Shown here: positions 24,408-37,259 of the stretch, one piece after another
How positions within the stretch are numbered: the stretch's first letter is position 1
Layout of the letters: the number at the start of each line of letters is the position of its first letter
Origin: Oryzias latipes
Lineage: Eukaryota > Chordata > Actinopteri > Beloniformes > Adrianichthyidae
DNA length: 64,000 nt
Direction of reading: 5' to 3'
Assembly: GCF_002234675.1 (NCBI RefSeq)
Contig: NC_019871.2
Coordinates: 28,272,094-28,336,093, forward strand
Position numbers and translations under genes: made by a program
The notes under the pieces: model-generated
Seen by the model: the letters and a program-made list of their open reading frames with translations, nothing else
What the model was told of the DNA's origin: nothing
Database searches by the model: none

Positions 24408-24984
24408 TCTTCAGAAAAAAACTACATGAACATGTTAAAAACACCATTTCCATTGGTGTGGGTCTTTAATGTTGATGTTATAGAAGATTACTTTCTTCAT
24501 ACTTTAACAGTAAGGTGTGGTTTTTCTATACGAATGATTTTTTTGTGGATCACTCAAAACAGAAATAAAGCTGTTGTTTTATGAGCTTGTGGGCTCTTTT
24601 AGTTGTTTGTTTTTTAAAAGTTAGGGGGAGTAGAAATGTCTTTGTGGTTTGGTTTCCTTTTTGTTTGATTGTGTTGCATCCAGATTTGAGAGCTTTATTT
24701 TATAAAGCCTGGTGGGAGGCTTTGACTGTTGGGAGCTGCAGCTCAGATCTTCTGTGTCTTTCTGGAGCAGGAATGGAGAACTTGACGAACAGCAAAGCCA
24801 GTTCTCCACCCTCCTATTAAAGTTTAGGTAACCTTTTCCCTCTAAATATCAGTTATTTTTAACAGGAATAGTTATATTTCAACAACTCACCTTTGACGGA
24901 GGTCATGTCAAGTTACTTGAGGGCCAGAACTGCCTTCCGGACATGGGTCTTGTGTCTTGTCAAGGCAAAGCACAGCTTTCTTTC

Positions 24985-25272
24985 TGTAGCCCGACTCCAC
25001 AGTGAAGAACTCTCGCCTGACAGCGAGAAAGTTCAAATCCTGGCTGGGATTTTTCTGTGTGGAGTTTTTGGACAGTGGGCTTCCTCCCACAGTCCAAAAA
25101 CACGTCTCAGGTTAATAGGGGTCTCTAAATAGTCTGTAGGTGTGAGTGTTTGTGTGACTTTGCAAACAGTATGGCGTCCTGTCCTGGGCATAGCCCGCCT
25201 TCACCCAACTTTAGCTGGCATAGGCTCCAGCAACCCCTGACCTCAAAAGGGATTTGTTGGGTTTAGAAAATA
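24985..25272 (+). repeat. Dispersed fish repeat (Mermaid/SINE-like), diverged copy
   Basis: Same block order as the copy at 57610-57975, but with a deletion after 'ctgtgtggagttt' and more substitutions. It lies inside the long first intron of tsku. Confidence 0.75.
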
Positions 25273-26517
25273 GATGAATTGATTTCCTAGTGAGAGGATG
25301 CTAGGCCTTGCTTTGACTGTTGTTGTTGATGAACGTTAACCCTGTTAGTACAGTTATCAGAGCATGACAAGAAGTGGTTCAGGATGTCGGATGAGTGTGT
25401 TTCATGGGCTTGAAGGTTCTTGTGATCGGTTATCTTCAACGGCTCGTGCCTTAAAACAGAAGGTCACTGACAAGTGCACATTCCTAAATTCTTTGCTATG
25501 GTTTGTGACGCTCTTAAGGCCTAATTTGTTAGTAACTTTTTATATTATTTAGGTGGACCATTTAGAAACCTCTTTAATCTATGCTATTGTTTCAAACCAC
25601 TCTCCCAGCTTTGCAAAAAGGCACTTGAATAGGACTTTCAATGAGAGTTTTTAAATGCAAAAGTACAACCAGGATAATTTAAAGTCCCCGCGTCATCAGT
25701 CCCTGAGTCCTTATATAAATAATGTAGCTTTCAGCTTTTAATGCAACACCTTTCAACCACACACTCCAATGATAAATCAGGGAAGAGTGGCATCTGATGG
25801 ACGCTGACACACAATAGCTGTTGGATGAAAGTTTGACATGAATGCAAATGCTTCAGATTTCAGTCACAGACTCTTCTGCTGGATGACTGCGAGGGTAAAC
25901 GAGAAGCGACTGAAAGGAAATATTTCATTTGACCTCAAATAAACTGCTTGCTCGTGGGAAATAAGTCTCGTACATGTAATCTGATTATTGATAACACCCT
26001 TCTTTAATTGCTGCACCATGCATTTCATCACAAGGTGAAAGGTAGATGAACTCAACAAACACCAAAATGAATACCTAACAACTTGCTGATAGTTTTGTTA
26101 TACTAGGGGAAAAAAAGGTTTTGTTGGGACCTTTGGGGAAAAAAGCTTGAACAGAGGCATTTGCCAAAAACTCACTCAGGGAATTGCTCCAGGCTAATTG
26201 CAGTGATTGGAAAGCGTTTGATCTGACGGTTGCGCTGGAAGGAGTTTCCTGTCAAGATTTATTGTCCTGAAAGTGAGGGCAACAGGTGGTGCAGAAAATT
26301 CACAGTTTTAAATGGCAGCAAAAAAACAAAATCAGAGAAATGCAGTCGGGTAAAGCGGGTCATCAGGAATACAGAGATGTGACTTTTAACCCACACAACA
26401 ATCTGATGAGTGTGCAACTGGAGAGAATGTTTGCTTTGAAAGACAATTTGTTCGGCATGTTGGATCTAATTTAACCTTGCTGTTAGTCTGTGAAGGCTGG
26501 GAGAATGCAAAGTGTTT

Positions 26518-27255
26518 TAAAGCTGCACTCCAATCAGCTTTTGATCTATTGTCAGTGGTAACTATGCCGTTTATAGACAAAATTAGGTAAAAACTCATGT
26601 TTTCTAGGACATAGTTTCTGCAGGAGTTCATTACAAACCGGCTTCTGGGTGGTGGGCGGGACTGTTGGCGCTTCTAACGGCATTTTTTGGTCTGCTCCTG
26701 AGTCACAGAACTTTGAGTTAAGAAACACTCAGAAATAAGCCACCTTGGGAGCATTCCGGGGCAGGCAACTCTGGCAGGCTTTACTTCAGTTACTCCGCTA
26801 GGACGGTTCAGTTAATCAACTCACCTGTGCAACGTCCTATTTAAGTCCAGGTGTGTAAGCTGTTCATCCTTCTTTACTGAAGTACTGCGTTTGTCGTCCC
26901 ACCCGGCTTCCACCTGTGAGCTCCGTTAGGGTAGTTATTACCCAAAGTTTATGGAAATTTGTCTCATGGAATTGCAATAGCATGGAATTGAGTCTTATGC
27001 CAAACTAAAGGAATGTGAAATACAGACTAGAGGAATGTGAAATGCAAAGTTAAAGGAATGTGAAATGCAAAACAAAGTATGTGAAAGCAAAACTAAAAGA
27101 TGTGAAAATAAATATCATTACTACTGCATGAGTTGTCTGACTGAAATAGAATTTAGCGCTTAATTTTCCTAATATATGTCACTCCATTAGAAAAATGCCA
27201 TGAGAACATGTTAAAAACATCCAAAACATGGTTTTCCATGGAGTGGGTCTTTAAA
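26518..27255 (+). mobile_element. ~600-bp TIR family T, copy
   Basis: From TAAAGCTGCACTCCAATCAG to GAGTGGGTCTTTAAA. It shares 'ttttctaggacatagtttct' and 'gggcgggactgttggc' with its relatives. An unrelated insertion (about 26745-26950) interrupts the middle. Confidence 0.78.
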
Positions 27256-29406
27256 GACGCTAAATCTAAGACTTTTTGGTCCTGTAGTCTCATTTTAAAT
27301 TTCATTTCTGATTCTCCAGTTTGTCCATTTAACTCGTGTCGGTCATTCTGGGTTTAAAATCTGTACTTTTTAATCTCATTTGATACATTACTATCAAAAT
27401 GTGTCTAGCAAGTGCAATATTGGTGTTGCTATCTTAATTAAAAGCCTTTAGGTTTATCTGTGCACGATAAAGTAATCCTGTTTCGGCAGAATCTTAAACT
27501 TTCACCTACATATGACAAACATTTTAGATACTGACTGACTTGTGCACGAACCAAACAAATTGCCAGTATTTTTTTTAAGTATTGTATTTTTTCTAAAGCA
27601 AGGTATTTTTTAACAAATGTTAATAGGTTTAGACATGGAAAGCAACTCTGTGCAGAGGTGATCTGCTGTAGACTTTGAACTGTGTTTTGTTGACCCACAA
27701 GTACAGTGAATTCCAAATGACGCTGTTACACAACTTTAGATAACACCACAATAACCCCTGCTCTACATTGCAGTTGATACTTTAAACAGAAGTATTCAAA
27801 CCAATTTCCTTTTTTTTTTATTGTCGTTTGGCAGCCCTCCGTCAGAATGGCTCGTGTCCCTCCCTTAGTGGGTTTCAAGCAGCGACCCTTAGTGGTAATT
27901 ACACTCTAGTGTCTAGAACAAAGTGGCAGACGACAGCCAATGCAGTAATTAAAATTCTCACTCAGCTGTAATGCAATAAAACTTTGGCTTGTCTTCCAAC
28001 CTGCACTCTGCTGTGTTCTGACTAATCGGGCTTACAGTGACTGCACATTTCTAGCGGTTACACAACTGCTGACCCCTGTCCACTTTTCGTACTTATCTTT
28101 GTGTGAGCGCGTGTATTTGTGTGCACACATGGCTTAAAAAGAGCTGCAGGAGGGACAGGTGCGCAGAGGGACAAAGCAAGAGCCGAATGAAAGGTTTGTT
28201 AGCTTTTCGGTTTTATTTATTCCTTATAAGTATTATCAGTTTTTTTGTTTCTTTTTTATTCCTCTTTTATTCTCAAACATTTAAGGCGGTGTATCAGATG
28301 GACAACAATTTGTCTGAGTGCACACAGAGTTTTAAAAAAATATATATATCTTGAACAAAAGCCTTGTGTACGGTGTTTGATTTCCGACTTTGAATTTCTA
28401 AAACCACAAAATGTTTGCACGATGAGAAAGACGATATCCATAAATCTAGAATGTCAAATAATGGCTGTTCTAACATTCACTGGACTAATCTGGTTGCAGG
28501 TTTGAATAGAAATCTGTTTGCATGTTAATCTCCACAGCATGAATAAGGTTTCCACATCTTCGCTACCTCAACTCTTTCAAAGTCAGCTGCTCGATGTGTG
28601 CAAATGCGATTTGTCGTGCAAATGCATTCTGGTACAGGATGTTTCCATATAGTATGTTTACATTCTGTACCAAAATCTGGTTTGGTAATCCTTTACCTTG
28701 GTTAAGGAAACCACAAATTCTGTTCCCGTGACTTTTAAGAAACCAACTTACTTGAGAAAGAAGACCAGATTTGTAGTACAAAAAAAACAAGCAAATGCAA
28801 CCAGAGGGAGTTTGTCAGAGACCAGGTGTCCCTGGTAGAAACCAGGGCTGGATTTACCTGCTTTGGATTACCCAGATACCATGAGTTCTTCTCGCACACC
28901 GGTTTGCATCCCGCTGACTTACAGACTTTTTTTTCCTTTTGGTTTTTTCTTGGCTAAGAGTTCACCAAATCCTCTAAGCGTGTGATTTCCTGTCTAATCT
29001 ATAGCTCTGAGGATTTGATGGTTTCCTGTCAGTCAAAAAGCCTAAATCACATCAATATTTAAAGATTTAAAAGCTAACCACAAAAGTGAAAAAGCTTGTA
29101 TATTTGTACAGTACACTTGGGTATTCTTGCAAAAAAGTTGACAAATGCTTACATGCTAGTGTCATAAGCCACCCAGTGGCTGTTTGGTGAATTGACCTGG
29201 CACCAGTTACCTCTTTTTTTTCACATCTATCATGAGTCAACAGATTTTTCTTTTCTGTGACCAAATTTCTCCAACATTTTGTAATTATGATCTTAAACAG
29301 AGGCTATTACAAAAGGAAATGTAAACCTAGTTTACTTTATAAATTCACCCAGTTGTGTTGTCAAGCATGTTTCTGATCGCTTGTCCTCTCTTTTTTTTAG
29401 AGGAAA

Positions 29407-30872
29407 ATGGGGCCCTTCCTGTGGCTCTGCTTGTCTCTCCTGCTGGCGGTCCAGTGCAGTGCAGTCAAGAACTGCCATCCTGGTTGTCACTGTGAGGTGG
29501 AGAGCTATGGGCTATTTGATAGTTTCAGTCTTACCAGGGTGGACTGCAGAAGCCTGGCCTGGAGACCCTCCATGCCCATTCCCATCCCACTGGACACGAC
29601 CCATTTAGACCTGTCTTCCAACACCTTGGGCCCACTCAGTGACACCATGCTATCTGGTCCAGGCTACACCACACTTATAAGTTTGGACCTCAGTAGCAAC
29701 CATATTACAAAGGTGATTTTTATTTTTATTTTTATCAAGTGTTTAACCCTTTAACACCGGATATGTTGTAGTCGACAGCTAAATTACACATGCTCTGTGA
29801 TAAACCGTAAACTTTGACTGTTTTCAGAGAGAATCAGATGATTGAACTGATCAGTAAACGACTTTGCACAAATTTGATGGTGCAAAGCCATTTTACTCCG
29901 CGACAAAAATAGCTGATTTATGAAGATTACATAAGATTTTCAATAAAAAGTGTTGCATTTTGAGGCTGCTTTTCTCCACTTTAGAGTCCGCTTGAATCAT
30001 GCTAATTGTGTAAACAGTTAAAAGCCTTCCGCTAGTTGAAAGAATTCACCGGTTCCGATGTTAAAGGGTAAATATCAGAGCCAATTATAGAGAACTTTTT
30101 TCTTTATCAACTTCTTCCGTCTCGTTCTCAGCTCAGCCCCAATGCTTTGTCCAAGCTGCGGTACCTTGAGAGTCTGGATCTAAGCCTCAATGACCTGGAT
30201 AGCCTTTCAGTGGGTTCCTTTTCAGGGCTTCCTCTGGTTGACGTTGACCTGAGCCACAACCACTTTCATGAGTTCAACATGGATATATTTTCTGCTAAAG
30301 TGAATGGTGAACCTGTCACCTTGGACCTTTCCCATAACAAGCTTGTGTCAGTGTCCACTGCATCACATGGAAGAGCACCACACATTCAGAGCTTAAATCT
30401 GTCATCCAATTGGCTTGTGAGTGTTCCAAACCTGGAAGGACTTCCACTAAGGTATCTGAACCTGGATGCTAACCCTATCTCAGAAATTAAAGAGGGATCC
30501 TTTGCTCAACTGAAGGATTTATCTTATTTATCCATCAGTGGCCTCAGTGAACTGCAGACAATTGAGCCTTACAGCTTCAAGGGTCTCCAAAGTTTGCAAG
30601 TTCTGGATCTCTCAGGCAACCCTAAGTTGCAGAGTCTGAGTCCTACAGTGTTAAGTGGACTGGATGCCCTACAAGAACTCAACCTGTCTGGCTCTGGTGT
30701 AGAGTCTCTGCCAGCCAACGTCCTGATACACCTCCCGAGCATCAAGAGTATCAAACTGGGACAGAGCGTCCATTGCTGGACCAGTCAAAAACAGGGCCAG
30801 TTCCACCGACAGTTGGGGCAGGTCCAACACAATGAAGTGTTGAACTGTAACACAGAGGGCATCGTGCTGTGA
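29407..30872 (+). CDS. tsku: Tsukushi, secreted small leucine-rich proteoglycan-like protein
   Basis: Extracellular modulator that binds BMP, Wnt/Frizzled, FGF and Delta signalling components (family knowledge). Coding exons 29407-29712 and 30132-30872 join in phase 0, giving 348 aa (human about 353). Residues 1-19 form a signal peptide. A Cys cluster at 23-29 (CHPGCHC) caps the N-terminus. It is followed by the tsukushi-specific block GLFDSFSLTRVDC, then about ten leucine-rich repeats (for example LDLSSN, LRYLESLDLS, VLDLSGNPKL). Two C-terminal Cys (in VHCW and LNCN) close the solenoid. The acceptor at 29400 lies six bases before the ATG, so the 5' UTR is spliced. The intron inside the coding region (29713-30131) has a good GT donor and a pyrimidine-rich AG acceptor. 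Confidence 0.96.
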
Positions 30873-32385
30873 TAAACTTACTTCCCTTCTTGTGCCTTAT
30901 CTACTTTTTTATGCAATCAGTCTACATTTATCGGTTGCTTGGATTCTGTTTCACCACTACGCCATTCACACCAGTGTTCACATGACAAACCAGCACAAAA
31001 TGTTTATTATTCCAGCTTTAGCAACCATTGCCTAAACATGGACTCATGTAGTTCAATATTTCCAGCATTCTAGCTCTATTTCCATGTATACCATATTTTT
31101 ATGCCTTCTGTCAAACACATTGCAGTCTAGTTCATAACTTTATGCCTTCTTCACTCTTATGGGATTGTTGTGGACCACTAAAAAGTTCTCGTTTGAGTTT
31201 TTATGTCTTATTTCAAAGAGACAACTTCTTACCAGTACTGCTATCTGTTATAGTCTTAGAGCTACTGTGAAAAGCTGCTAAACCTTTCCTTTTCCTTACC
31301 TTAAGAGGAAAACATTCACTTGACTTTGTAACTATTGTAATGTACACTGTTTATGAAAAGTACACAGACATTGGTCAAACTTGGGTTTTTCTGCCTCTAA
31401 ATTGGAAAGAAAACTTTTTTTCTATTAATCTGGTTACTTTTTTTTCCAAGTTCAGGCAGAAACAGACCTTCTGTATCTTTGCAGCGGTATTACAGCATCA
31501 GCGTGTAAACATTTTTGAGATTTAACAGCAACATGCAAAAAATTATCTATAAGTGATGCAGCAATAAAGCTTTCTTACCAAGTTTTTTGTTGGAGACGAA
31601 TCAATTAACTTTTGTTCCAACTTCGCCTGTTCACTTTGGTTCCAATTTGGCAGTATTTCACTGAAGCTTACCGTTTTTTTTCCTGTTTTTTTTAATTTAA
31701 ACTTGACGCTAGCTGCATCAGAAACATTTGAAGAAAGTTCAGATGTACAATCCAAAGACCAGCGTGCCCTTTTTCTTTGTAGTTGTTTTTCCCGACAGCC
31801 AAAGTATTGTTTCTAACTTTTTGGATACTCTTTTTTTCTTCTTCTTTTTTTTCCTACCAGACTCCCCATTTAAACAACTCTTTCATAACAACATAAAAAC
31901 AGTTCACCGAGACTAAAACCCCCTAAAACCTTTAATGTTGTACCTTATCTCAAAAATGTTACAGCAGGAGAACAAACGGATCCAAACATTGAACAACAGT
32001 GGAGCTTCTTTAGTCAAACATTTACTTTGGAGAAGAATTGGACCAATAATGTATGACCACACATCAATGCAGTGGTGTCTATGTGGGTAGAAGTTTGAGG
32101 TTTTGTATCTACCTGTGTAAAGTTTTTCTTTGCATTCCTGTGGTATTTAGAGGGGGGGGATCAACCTCAAATCTGCCTTTTGGGGGCTGGTATTGGTGTC
32201 CAGAGTCCAAGTTTTGGTTTGGATTGAACTTCCACAGTAAATGTTTTTATTTTGTGACTTGAAAATTCAAAGTGCATTAGCTGTTGTCCAAATGTTTATA
32301 TTTGTATGTATGTAACTACTGTACATCATTTTATATTTGTGTAATTTTTTTTTTAAAATAAATTTCTAATACTGAATCCTATGAT
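30873..32385 (+). other. tsku: tsku 3' UTR with polyadenylation signal
   Basis: About 1.5 kb of T-rich sequence with TGTA motifs near its end and AATAAA at 32357-32362. Cleavage is probably near 32380. No other gene fits here. Confidence 0.7.
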
Positions 32386-32389
32386 TGCG

Positions 32390-34020
32390 CTTTCCTTTTG
32401 AATTCAGAGTTGAGGGAAAAAAAGTGCAAATTAAATGCAAAACCACAATTGCTAAAATATTGTGCAAGCGTCTGCACTTCAGCATTTGCGTACATTGTCA
32501 GCAGAGGCCTTAATCATAGCAGGGTGTGGCACCTAGAGTGACACAAAGCCTAGATCTCAGCAGTTTTTTTCCTTAAAGTTTCTGCAACTTTAAGGAGAGA
32601 GGAAAAAAAGGTAAATGTCTCTACTTTGGTTTTATATGGAAATGTCTGGAGACAGAAACACTGTTGTGGTTTGGACCTGTGTACTGGGCTTTAGAGACAC
32701 AGCAGGTTTTGGCAGCTGAGTGCTGGGAAGCAGCCAGGGTGGTGACCACGGAAAAGAAGAAATTGGGGATCTGACGAAGCAGCAACTTCATCCTGTGTGT
32801 GTGTGTATGACTATGTGTCTGGCAATTTGTGCGTCTGCTGTGTGGGTCAGAGGAAAGATTCACAAAAAGCCTCGTTTTGTGTGACTGATCTGTTATAGTC
32901 CACCCATCTGGCAGACATCCAAACCAAACAAAGGGGGTTTCAACTCTTGTGTCAGAAACAGATTCATCGGTGAGAAGTCTCAACGAAATAGGAGGAAACA
33001 CGTCACAAAACGGTTTCATTTTGAGAAGAAATATAAAAAGTTTAATAAGTTTTTTTTGGGGTTTTCCTGCCTTTTTACTGTTCTCTGCACTCCAGACATC
33101 ATTTAAAGTCTGACTTTTATACACGAAGCTCAACCCTAAAAAATAAACTCAAAGCATCTGGGGAAACACTGTCCCCCTCTGTAACAATTCCTACTGTTTA
33201 CCTCTGAATCCAAGGAAATTCTGAGGATTGAACCAGCAGGAAAGCCCAGGATTTACTGAAATTAAAGGACTAATTATCCGTTCTTTTTTTGTAAGTGAAA
33301 TGTGAACAAAGTAAATTTGGAAAATTCATCACCAGTTAAGTACTGGTTTGATTTGCCAAGTCTCCTTTTAGGCTAAGTACTATGTGCTTTCTCAGATATT
33401 TGCTAAATATGATCCATTTGATGTTGAGTTCAAAGACGTATTAAAAAAACATCCAGTAGAGAACAGGGTGGGGTGATTTATCCAGTTTAAAACTAGCGGA
33501 GATAAACAGAACTTTAAAGAGATCTTTGAAGACAAATCATCTTTGGTCCTTTTTTAAAGAAATATATATCTTTTTCTGATTACACAAAAAGGGTATAATA
33601 CATTAAAAGCATTATTTGTAAAAGACTGAGTTGAGCTTGTTGGAGATAACCTTCTCTTTGATTATACCAGATTGATGCAGCAGACCTGAGTCTCAGTGGG
33701 AAATATTTATGTCTCCCGGTTAAAAAGCAGTTTTTGGAAAGAAGCCACTTATGCACCAAAACTGCTAAAAATATTCAGAGAAAGATCAGGCATGATCTTT
33801 TCGGATCGGTGCTTTGGAACGGATGATCCAAAGCACCAAAGTTTCAAGTATAGACAGGTCAAGCTCTTTAAGTTTGAGCTCAAACTAGTGTTTTGTTTTT
33901 TCATGTAGTATGATACCACAGTATGCTACAGCCTTTTCTATTCCAAATTGTTGAACACTTGTGGTTTTTAATTGAACTTTTTAGGTAGCTATCACTCCAC
34001 CTAAAACTAATTAGAACCGG
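32390..34020. other. Intergenic, nothing recognised
   Basis: AT-rich spacer downstream of tsku. A (GT)n patch lies near 32790. The longer minus-strand open frame at 32.6-33.1 kb lacks coding character. Confidence 0.5.
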
Positions 34021-34029
34021 AACAAATTC

Positions 34030-35110
34030 AGCAGAGGGGGGCAAAAAAGTATTTGCCAGTCCCTTATTCTCAAGTTGTCCCATAGGATTTTCAAAGAATT
34101 TATTTGCATACAAGTGCAGAAAATAAATATTTGGTCAACAAAAGTTCACTTCAATACTTTGCATTGAAACTCTGGCTTCCTCAGGTTTGAACACACTGTT
34201 GCTGCTTTTTTGGTCCATTCTTCCATGCAGATCTTCTCAAGAGCTGTGATGGTCTGGGGCGGACTTTCTATCTATTGGATTAAGATCCAGGTGAGTCCAC
34301 TCCAGAACCTTGAAATGCTTTTTAACGTAGCCACTCGTTCGTTGCCTGGTTAGTGTGTTTGGGGTCATTGACATCTTGGAAGATCCAGACACTTTTGACA
34401 CTCAATGCTCTCACTGATGGAAGGAGGTTTTTGTCCAGATCTCACCATACACAGCACCATTCAGCCTCTCCTCAATACAGATCAGTTGTCCTGGTCCCTT
34501 TTGCAGAAAAGCAGCCTCAAAAGCATGATGCTTCCACCCCCATGCTTCACAGTGACTATTGTATTCTTGAGATGAAAATCTGTATTCTTCCTCCTGCAAA
34601 TATGCCGAGTGAAGTTCATACCAAAGTGTTCCATTTTGGTCTCATCTGATCTTCTCCCAATCCTCCTCCGGATCATCGTCCAGATGGTCTCTAGAAAAGG
34701 CCTTTGGAGCTCTGCAGGATTTGAAAACACGATGACATAATTTGTTACCTTTAGTAACCTTCTTTGTTACTGTGAGTCCAGATCTCTTCAGGTCATTGAC
34801 CAGTTCTCCCGTGTAGTCCGGAGTTTTTCCTAAATGTTCTCAAAATCATTTGTTCCCCACCAGGTGAGATCTTGCATGGAGCCCCAGGTGGAGGGAGATT
34901 GTCAGTGGTCTTGTATTTTCTTCCATTTTCTAATAGTTGCTCCAACAGTTGATCTCTTCTGTCTGAGCTGCTTGGTTTTGTACATTGGTTCATCCCAGTC
35001 TTCTTCAGATGTACAAGCTTGTCCCTGGTGTTCTTAGACAGCTCTTTGTTCTTGACAATGGTGGAGAAGTCTATTTAAGACTGTGGGCAGCTGTTATTTA
35101 TACAGATGGC
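34030..35110 (-). pseudogene. Second, heavily decayed Tc1-type transposon
   Basis: Minus-strand fragments match Tc1 transposase motifs: SDETKMEHFG, then VKHGGGSIM, then KGPGQLICIEERLNGA, in different frames with frameshifts between them. The left end resembles the 'ggggggcaaaaaagtatttg' type of Tc1 terminus. It belongs to a different Tc1 lineage from the element at 8.9-10.8 kb. Outer limits are approximate. Confidence 0.8.
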
Positions 35111-35339
35111 CAGTTCAAACAGGAGCCAGTAATACAGGTAATGAGTGGAGGATAGAATCACTTCTTAAATAAGTAACAGATCTGTTCTGTAATTCTTATT
35201 TTCTGCTTCAAAGTACAGATAAACTCACAGTTGATGTGAGCCTGTAATGAACATTAAAGACCTCTCTCCTGTTTTTGTTGGTAATGATAATAATACATTT
35301 TATTTGAAGACGCCTTTTTTGGCACTTGTACACCATTTA

Positions 35340-35700
35340 AAAACATTCATCCAACACCTCACCTCATCACCTTCTACAAGGGCACCATTGAAAACATCCT
35401 GACACAGAGCTTTACATCCTGGTTTGGCAGCTGCCAACTTCAGGACAAACAACGGCTCAGCAAGATTGTTAAGTCTGCGAGCAGGATTCTAGGTGCACCT
35501 CTCCCGGTCCTGCAGGAGTTATACGAGCAGCGCTGCCTACGCAGAGCAACCTCCATCATTAAGGCCCCCCAGCATCCCTCCCGTGGACTGTTCCCCCCTC
35601 ATGCCATCTGGAAAGAGGTTCAGGAGCATCAGCTGCAGATCGAGCAGGATGCTAAAAAAGCTTTTTTCCACAAGCTAAATGGACTGTCCTCCACATGCAT
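35340..35700 (+). pseudogene. LINE reverse-transcriptase C-terminal fragment
   Basis: Translation gives TFYKGTIENILTQSFTSWFG, then RLSKIVKSASRILG, then, in a shifted frame, LMPSGKRFRSISCRSSR. This is the characteristic C-terminal end of L2/Rex1/CR1-type non-LTR retrotransposon polymerases. It is 5'-truncated and frameshifted, typical of a dead insertion. Confidence 0.82.
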
Positions 35701-35984
35701 GCATGCTGGCACAAGTAGTACTCCATACAGACAAGTGAACAGAGGAGTAGGACTGAAGAGGTCAGGAGAGTGCAGAGAAGATCCAAGAGATATGGAGGAA
35801 CAAGGTTGTTAATGGCTGTTTATTTTTTAACTGGAACAACTTCCAGAATCGGTGACTGATTGCTCCACCGTGTATTCAGAATAAGTTTAGAACATGTATA
35901 TAAAGAATAGATTTCTAGGAAAATTAATACACAACTGCTAATAGGAGAGACATAAAGGTAACCTTGCCATCTAAGATTATTTTA

Positions 35985-36200
35985 ACCATTGTGTTATCCT
36001 AGGCACTTTAACATTGGGAGTTGGGTCATCTAGACCCACTAGACAGTGCTCTGAACCTTTTTTCTTCAATGATTTGTGATCTTCACTGGTGTCCATGGAT
36101 TACATGAAATCTTTCCACCTTTATCCACCTTTGTCATGGTAGGAATAACATGTCAATGTAAGGGTGGGGTCATCTGGACCCCATAAGATAGCACAATGGT
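35985..36200 (+). mobile_element. MITE family M, copy 1
   Basis: Ends ACCATTGTGTTATC / GATAGCACAATGGT are inverted repeats, flanked by TA on both sides. It is 216 bp with no coding capacity. Five more copies occur in the window. Confidence 0.9.
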
Positions 36201-36845
36201 TAATAAGTCAATGGGTCAACTGCAAAACTGAAACTTACTGACTTAGATGACCTATGTATTGTAGGTCCAGTGTCTTTTTTTCCATAACATGATATTAAAA
36301 AAAGAAAAGCTATACTGAAAAACCTTAACATTTGTGTTTGTACTTTCAGATTCGTTCAGTGCAATCCAAATTGTTCCTCAGTCTGGGACAACCTGTGTAA
36401 AAACTGAGAAGGGTATATGCTCCTAAGCTGTTTGCATGATCCAGCATGACATCTTTTGCTTTTATTTTGAAAAGCTTTATTTATATAAGCGGCTTTTATA
36501 ACTCGAAGACTATCTAAAGGAACAACAGAAGAATCATAACAATATAGATGGGGATTGTCAAAAGCATCGCAATCTATGTTGGAATTTGGTACTGCAGGGA
36601 TGAAATGTTTAAAAAGGTAAGCATGTCTTTCTTTTGTTATCTCCCAAAAAAATTTGTTATCTCCCAAAAAAAAAAGGCCATCATTTCATGCTTGCAAAAA
36701 TGTGAAAAAGCCTCACATTTCTCAGAACGCTTTTAAAAAGACAAGCCTGAGGGGATGAATGCCACTGAAACGTTATCTGATCTGACAGGACAACATGGCA
36801 GAGGGGAAGCTTTCTGCATGCTGGTGTAGATAATTCTGGGAGTTT

Positions 36846-37246
36846 TTAAAGACCCACACTGATAATAATTGGTTTTCTGAATATGTTCTTGTGGCATTTT
36901 TCTGATGATGGAGGACATATATCAAGAAAGTTAAGCTTAGAATTCCAGAGCATTTCTTTGTTGAATTCGGGGGTTTCAGGAGCAGATGAAAAAAGGCCGT
37001 TGGAAAAAGTTTATAGCTGTGACGAAGAAGCTACAACAGCAAGCTACAAGCTCCCTGCCCTGCTCCATTGTGATGCATCCACTTGTAGACGAATAGATCC
37101 GTGTACTTCTTCATTTTCTTAGTCTGAACTGGAATCTGGATCTAAACTGCATGCCTGGATAGCAAAAAATAGCATAATTATAATCAAGAGACCATTGGGA
37201 ACACTTTTACAATAAATAACAAAATCTGACGGCAGTGGGTGTTTAA
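36846..37246 (-). mobile_element. ~600-bp TIR family T, shortened copy
   Basis: Reverse orientation, both ends present (TTAAAGACCCACAC ... GTGGGTGTTTAA). It keeps the internal conserved peptide region SLDPDSSSD with a stop after it. Confidence 0.78.
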
Positions 37247-37259
37247 TGTGCTGATAGTC

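Larger units (their letters stand above)
23631..24470 (+). mobile_element. ~600-bp TIR family T, copy with nested insertion
   Basis: Begins TAAAGTTCCCCTCCGATCATC and ends GTGTGGGTCTTTAAT, matching the 47180-47800 copy. It is interrupted by a poly-C run (23824-23847) and by another element (about 24028-24407). Confidence 0.75.
21530..29390. other. Long tsku first intron (inferred); repeats, no host gene seen
   Basis: Holds fragments of the ~600-bp TIR family (21953-22110, 23631-24470, 26518-27255), a Mermaid-like copy (24985-25272), and a poly-C run. A common 'tttataaagcaccttccacc' repeat lies near 23270-23420. The remainder is AT-rich without recognisable coding exons. Confidence 0.55.

Noticed and set aside
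32621-33133. 170-codon minus-strand open frame downstream of tsku
   Set aside because: No ATG at its start, (HT)n from a GT repeat, no recognisable family or splice partners.
35985-36200. Initial idea of a piggyBac-type MITE with TTAA duplication
   Set aside because: Only some copies have TTAA; all fit TA, and the empty site at 51.56 kb supports TA.
36356-36667. 103-codon minus-strand ORF
   Set aside because: No family recognised, no promoter or splice context, length expected by chance.
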